Part shown: positions 4,994-5,488 of the stretch, in pieces
Numbering within the stretch: the stretch's first letter is position 1
Layout: every line of letters starts with the position of its first letter
NCBI GenBank assembly: GCA_021154065.1
Contig: JAJKJG010000059.1
Location: 1 to 5,488 of the forward strand
Reading direction: 5' to 3'
From: Methylobacterium sp.
Lineage (GTDB): Bacteria; Pseudomonadota; Alphaproteobacteria; Rhizobiales; Beijerinckiaceae
DNA: 5,488 nucleotides
The notes under the pieces: generated by a model
The model's input: the letters and a program-made list of their open reading frames with translations, nothing else
Told to the model about the DNA's origin: nothing
The model's database searches: none
Position numbers and translations under genes: made by a program

Positions 4994-5488
4994 CTAACGT
5001 TGTGCTCGTGCGAAGTGTGCCAGGCTGGTCCTGACTACGAGGTGATGAAAGGGCCTGATCACGTTGAGATAGGTGAGGCCGAAGGCATTGTGGGAGTGCA
5101 CGACGGTTGTCGCTATGAGCTGCGTGCCGGTTGGAGAATTGCGACGGAGCAGCGATAATCGGAAGTCTAGGTGTCGATCATCCTCACCCAACACAATCTC
5201 GTCGTGGCTTTCCCATTGCACAGGGAAGAAGTCCACGCGTTCGTTGTCGGCCTTGGACGCTCGGACCTCGCTGGAGGTTTTGACGCCAAAGGGCGTCACC
5301 ATGGCGTCGCGCACCGCGACCAACGCCTCGATCCATGCGGGCGGATTGCCGACTGTCCGGGTCGCAAGCACGCGCATGCTGTGCTGCTTCGATGAACTCA
5401 AATCGATGCTGTAGCTATCGAGTAGGCTGGCGTTCTCGTACCAGCCTGCAACGACGCTTTCAGGTGGCGGCGTTGTCCGGCGCACCCG
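4994..5488 (-). CDS. DUF2867 domain-containing protein, N-terminus cut by window edge
   Basis: There are 164 residues visible to the TAG at 4994-4996. The frame stays open to the end of the window, and the true start is probably a few codons beyond 5488; the GTG at 5483-5485 is an alternative. [24 protein letters not shown], then [24 protein letters not shown], and the C-terminal [23 protein letters not shown] are typical of DUF2867, a family of unknown function also found fused to NAD(P)-binding SDR-like proteins. No signal peptide or membrane span is seen, so it is probably cytoplasmic. Hand counts on sample lines give 52-68% G+C, against about 80% in a transporter line. Codon use is visibly relaxed (ttg, gta, aca, cga and agt occur freely), suggesting a more recent arrival. 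No good terminator was found before the hydrolase gene. Confidence 0.8.
   Translation of the reverse strand, partial: RVRRTTPPPESVVAGWYENASLLDSYSIDLSSSKQHSMRVLATRTVGNPPAWIEALVAVRDAMVTPFGVKTSSEVRASKADNERVDFFPVQWESHDEIVLGEDDRHLDFRLSLLRRNSPTGTQLIATTVVHSHNAFGLTYLNVIRPFHHLVVRTSLAHFARAQR

Noticed and set aside
3816..4997. Long plus-strand open frame (393 codons) opposite the serine hydrolase
   Set aside because: Low-complexity Arg/Gly/Val product with no motif; the minus strand carries an intact hydrolase with signal peptide and catalytic motifs.

Overview
The window is very GC-rich (most coding lines are about 70-80% G+C by eye). It carries an invasion-associated-locus-B (IalB) family protein beside an HspQ/YccV homologue. 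That combination points to an alphaproteobacterium, most likely of the order Hyphomicrobiales (Rhizobiales). No species can be assigned from the sequence alone.

Layout, left to right. (1) Positions 1-680, plus strand: 3' part of an IalB-family envelope protein, ending at a hairpin terminator (706-733) that also faces the converging gene. (2) 759-1088, minus strand: hspQ, a small heat-shock protein. A promoter-like pair of hexamers lies so close to its ATG that the mRNA may be leaderless. (3) A divergent 207-base gap (1089-1295). (4) 1296-3667, plus strand: four tightly packed genes encoding a small helical lipoprotein, an 11-TM Nramp-like transporter (ATGA overlap with the lipoprotein) and two small PRC-barrel proteins that look like diverged tandem paralogues. 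(5) 3675-4922, minus strand: a lipoprotein serine hydrolase of the class C beta-lactamase / 6-aminohexanoate-dimer hydrolase superfamily, converging on the operon with only 7 bases between stop codons. (6) 4994-5488, minus strand: a DUF2867 protein cut by the window edge, of clearly lower G+C than the rest.

The four-gene block is the most interesting part. The transporter keeps the Nramp fold signature but has lost the hallmark metal ligands: TM1 DPGN reads EVGS and TM6 MPH reads SPY. Its substrate is therefore unlikely to be the usual Mn2+/Fe2+ set. The coupled lipoprotein and the PRC-barrel pair could be dedicated partners; that is inference from gene order, not shown by sequence. No RNA genes, CRISPR arrays, insertion sequences, attachment sites or origins were seen.
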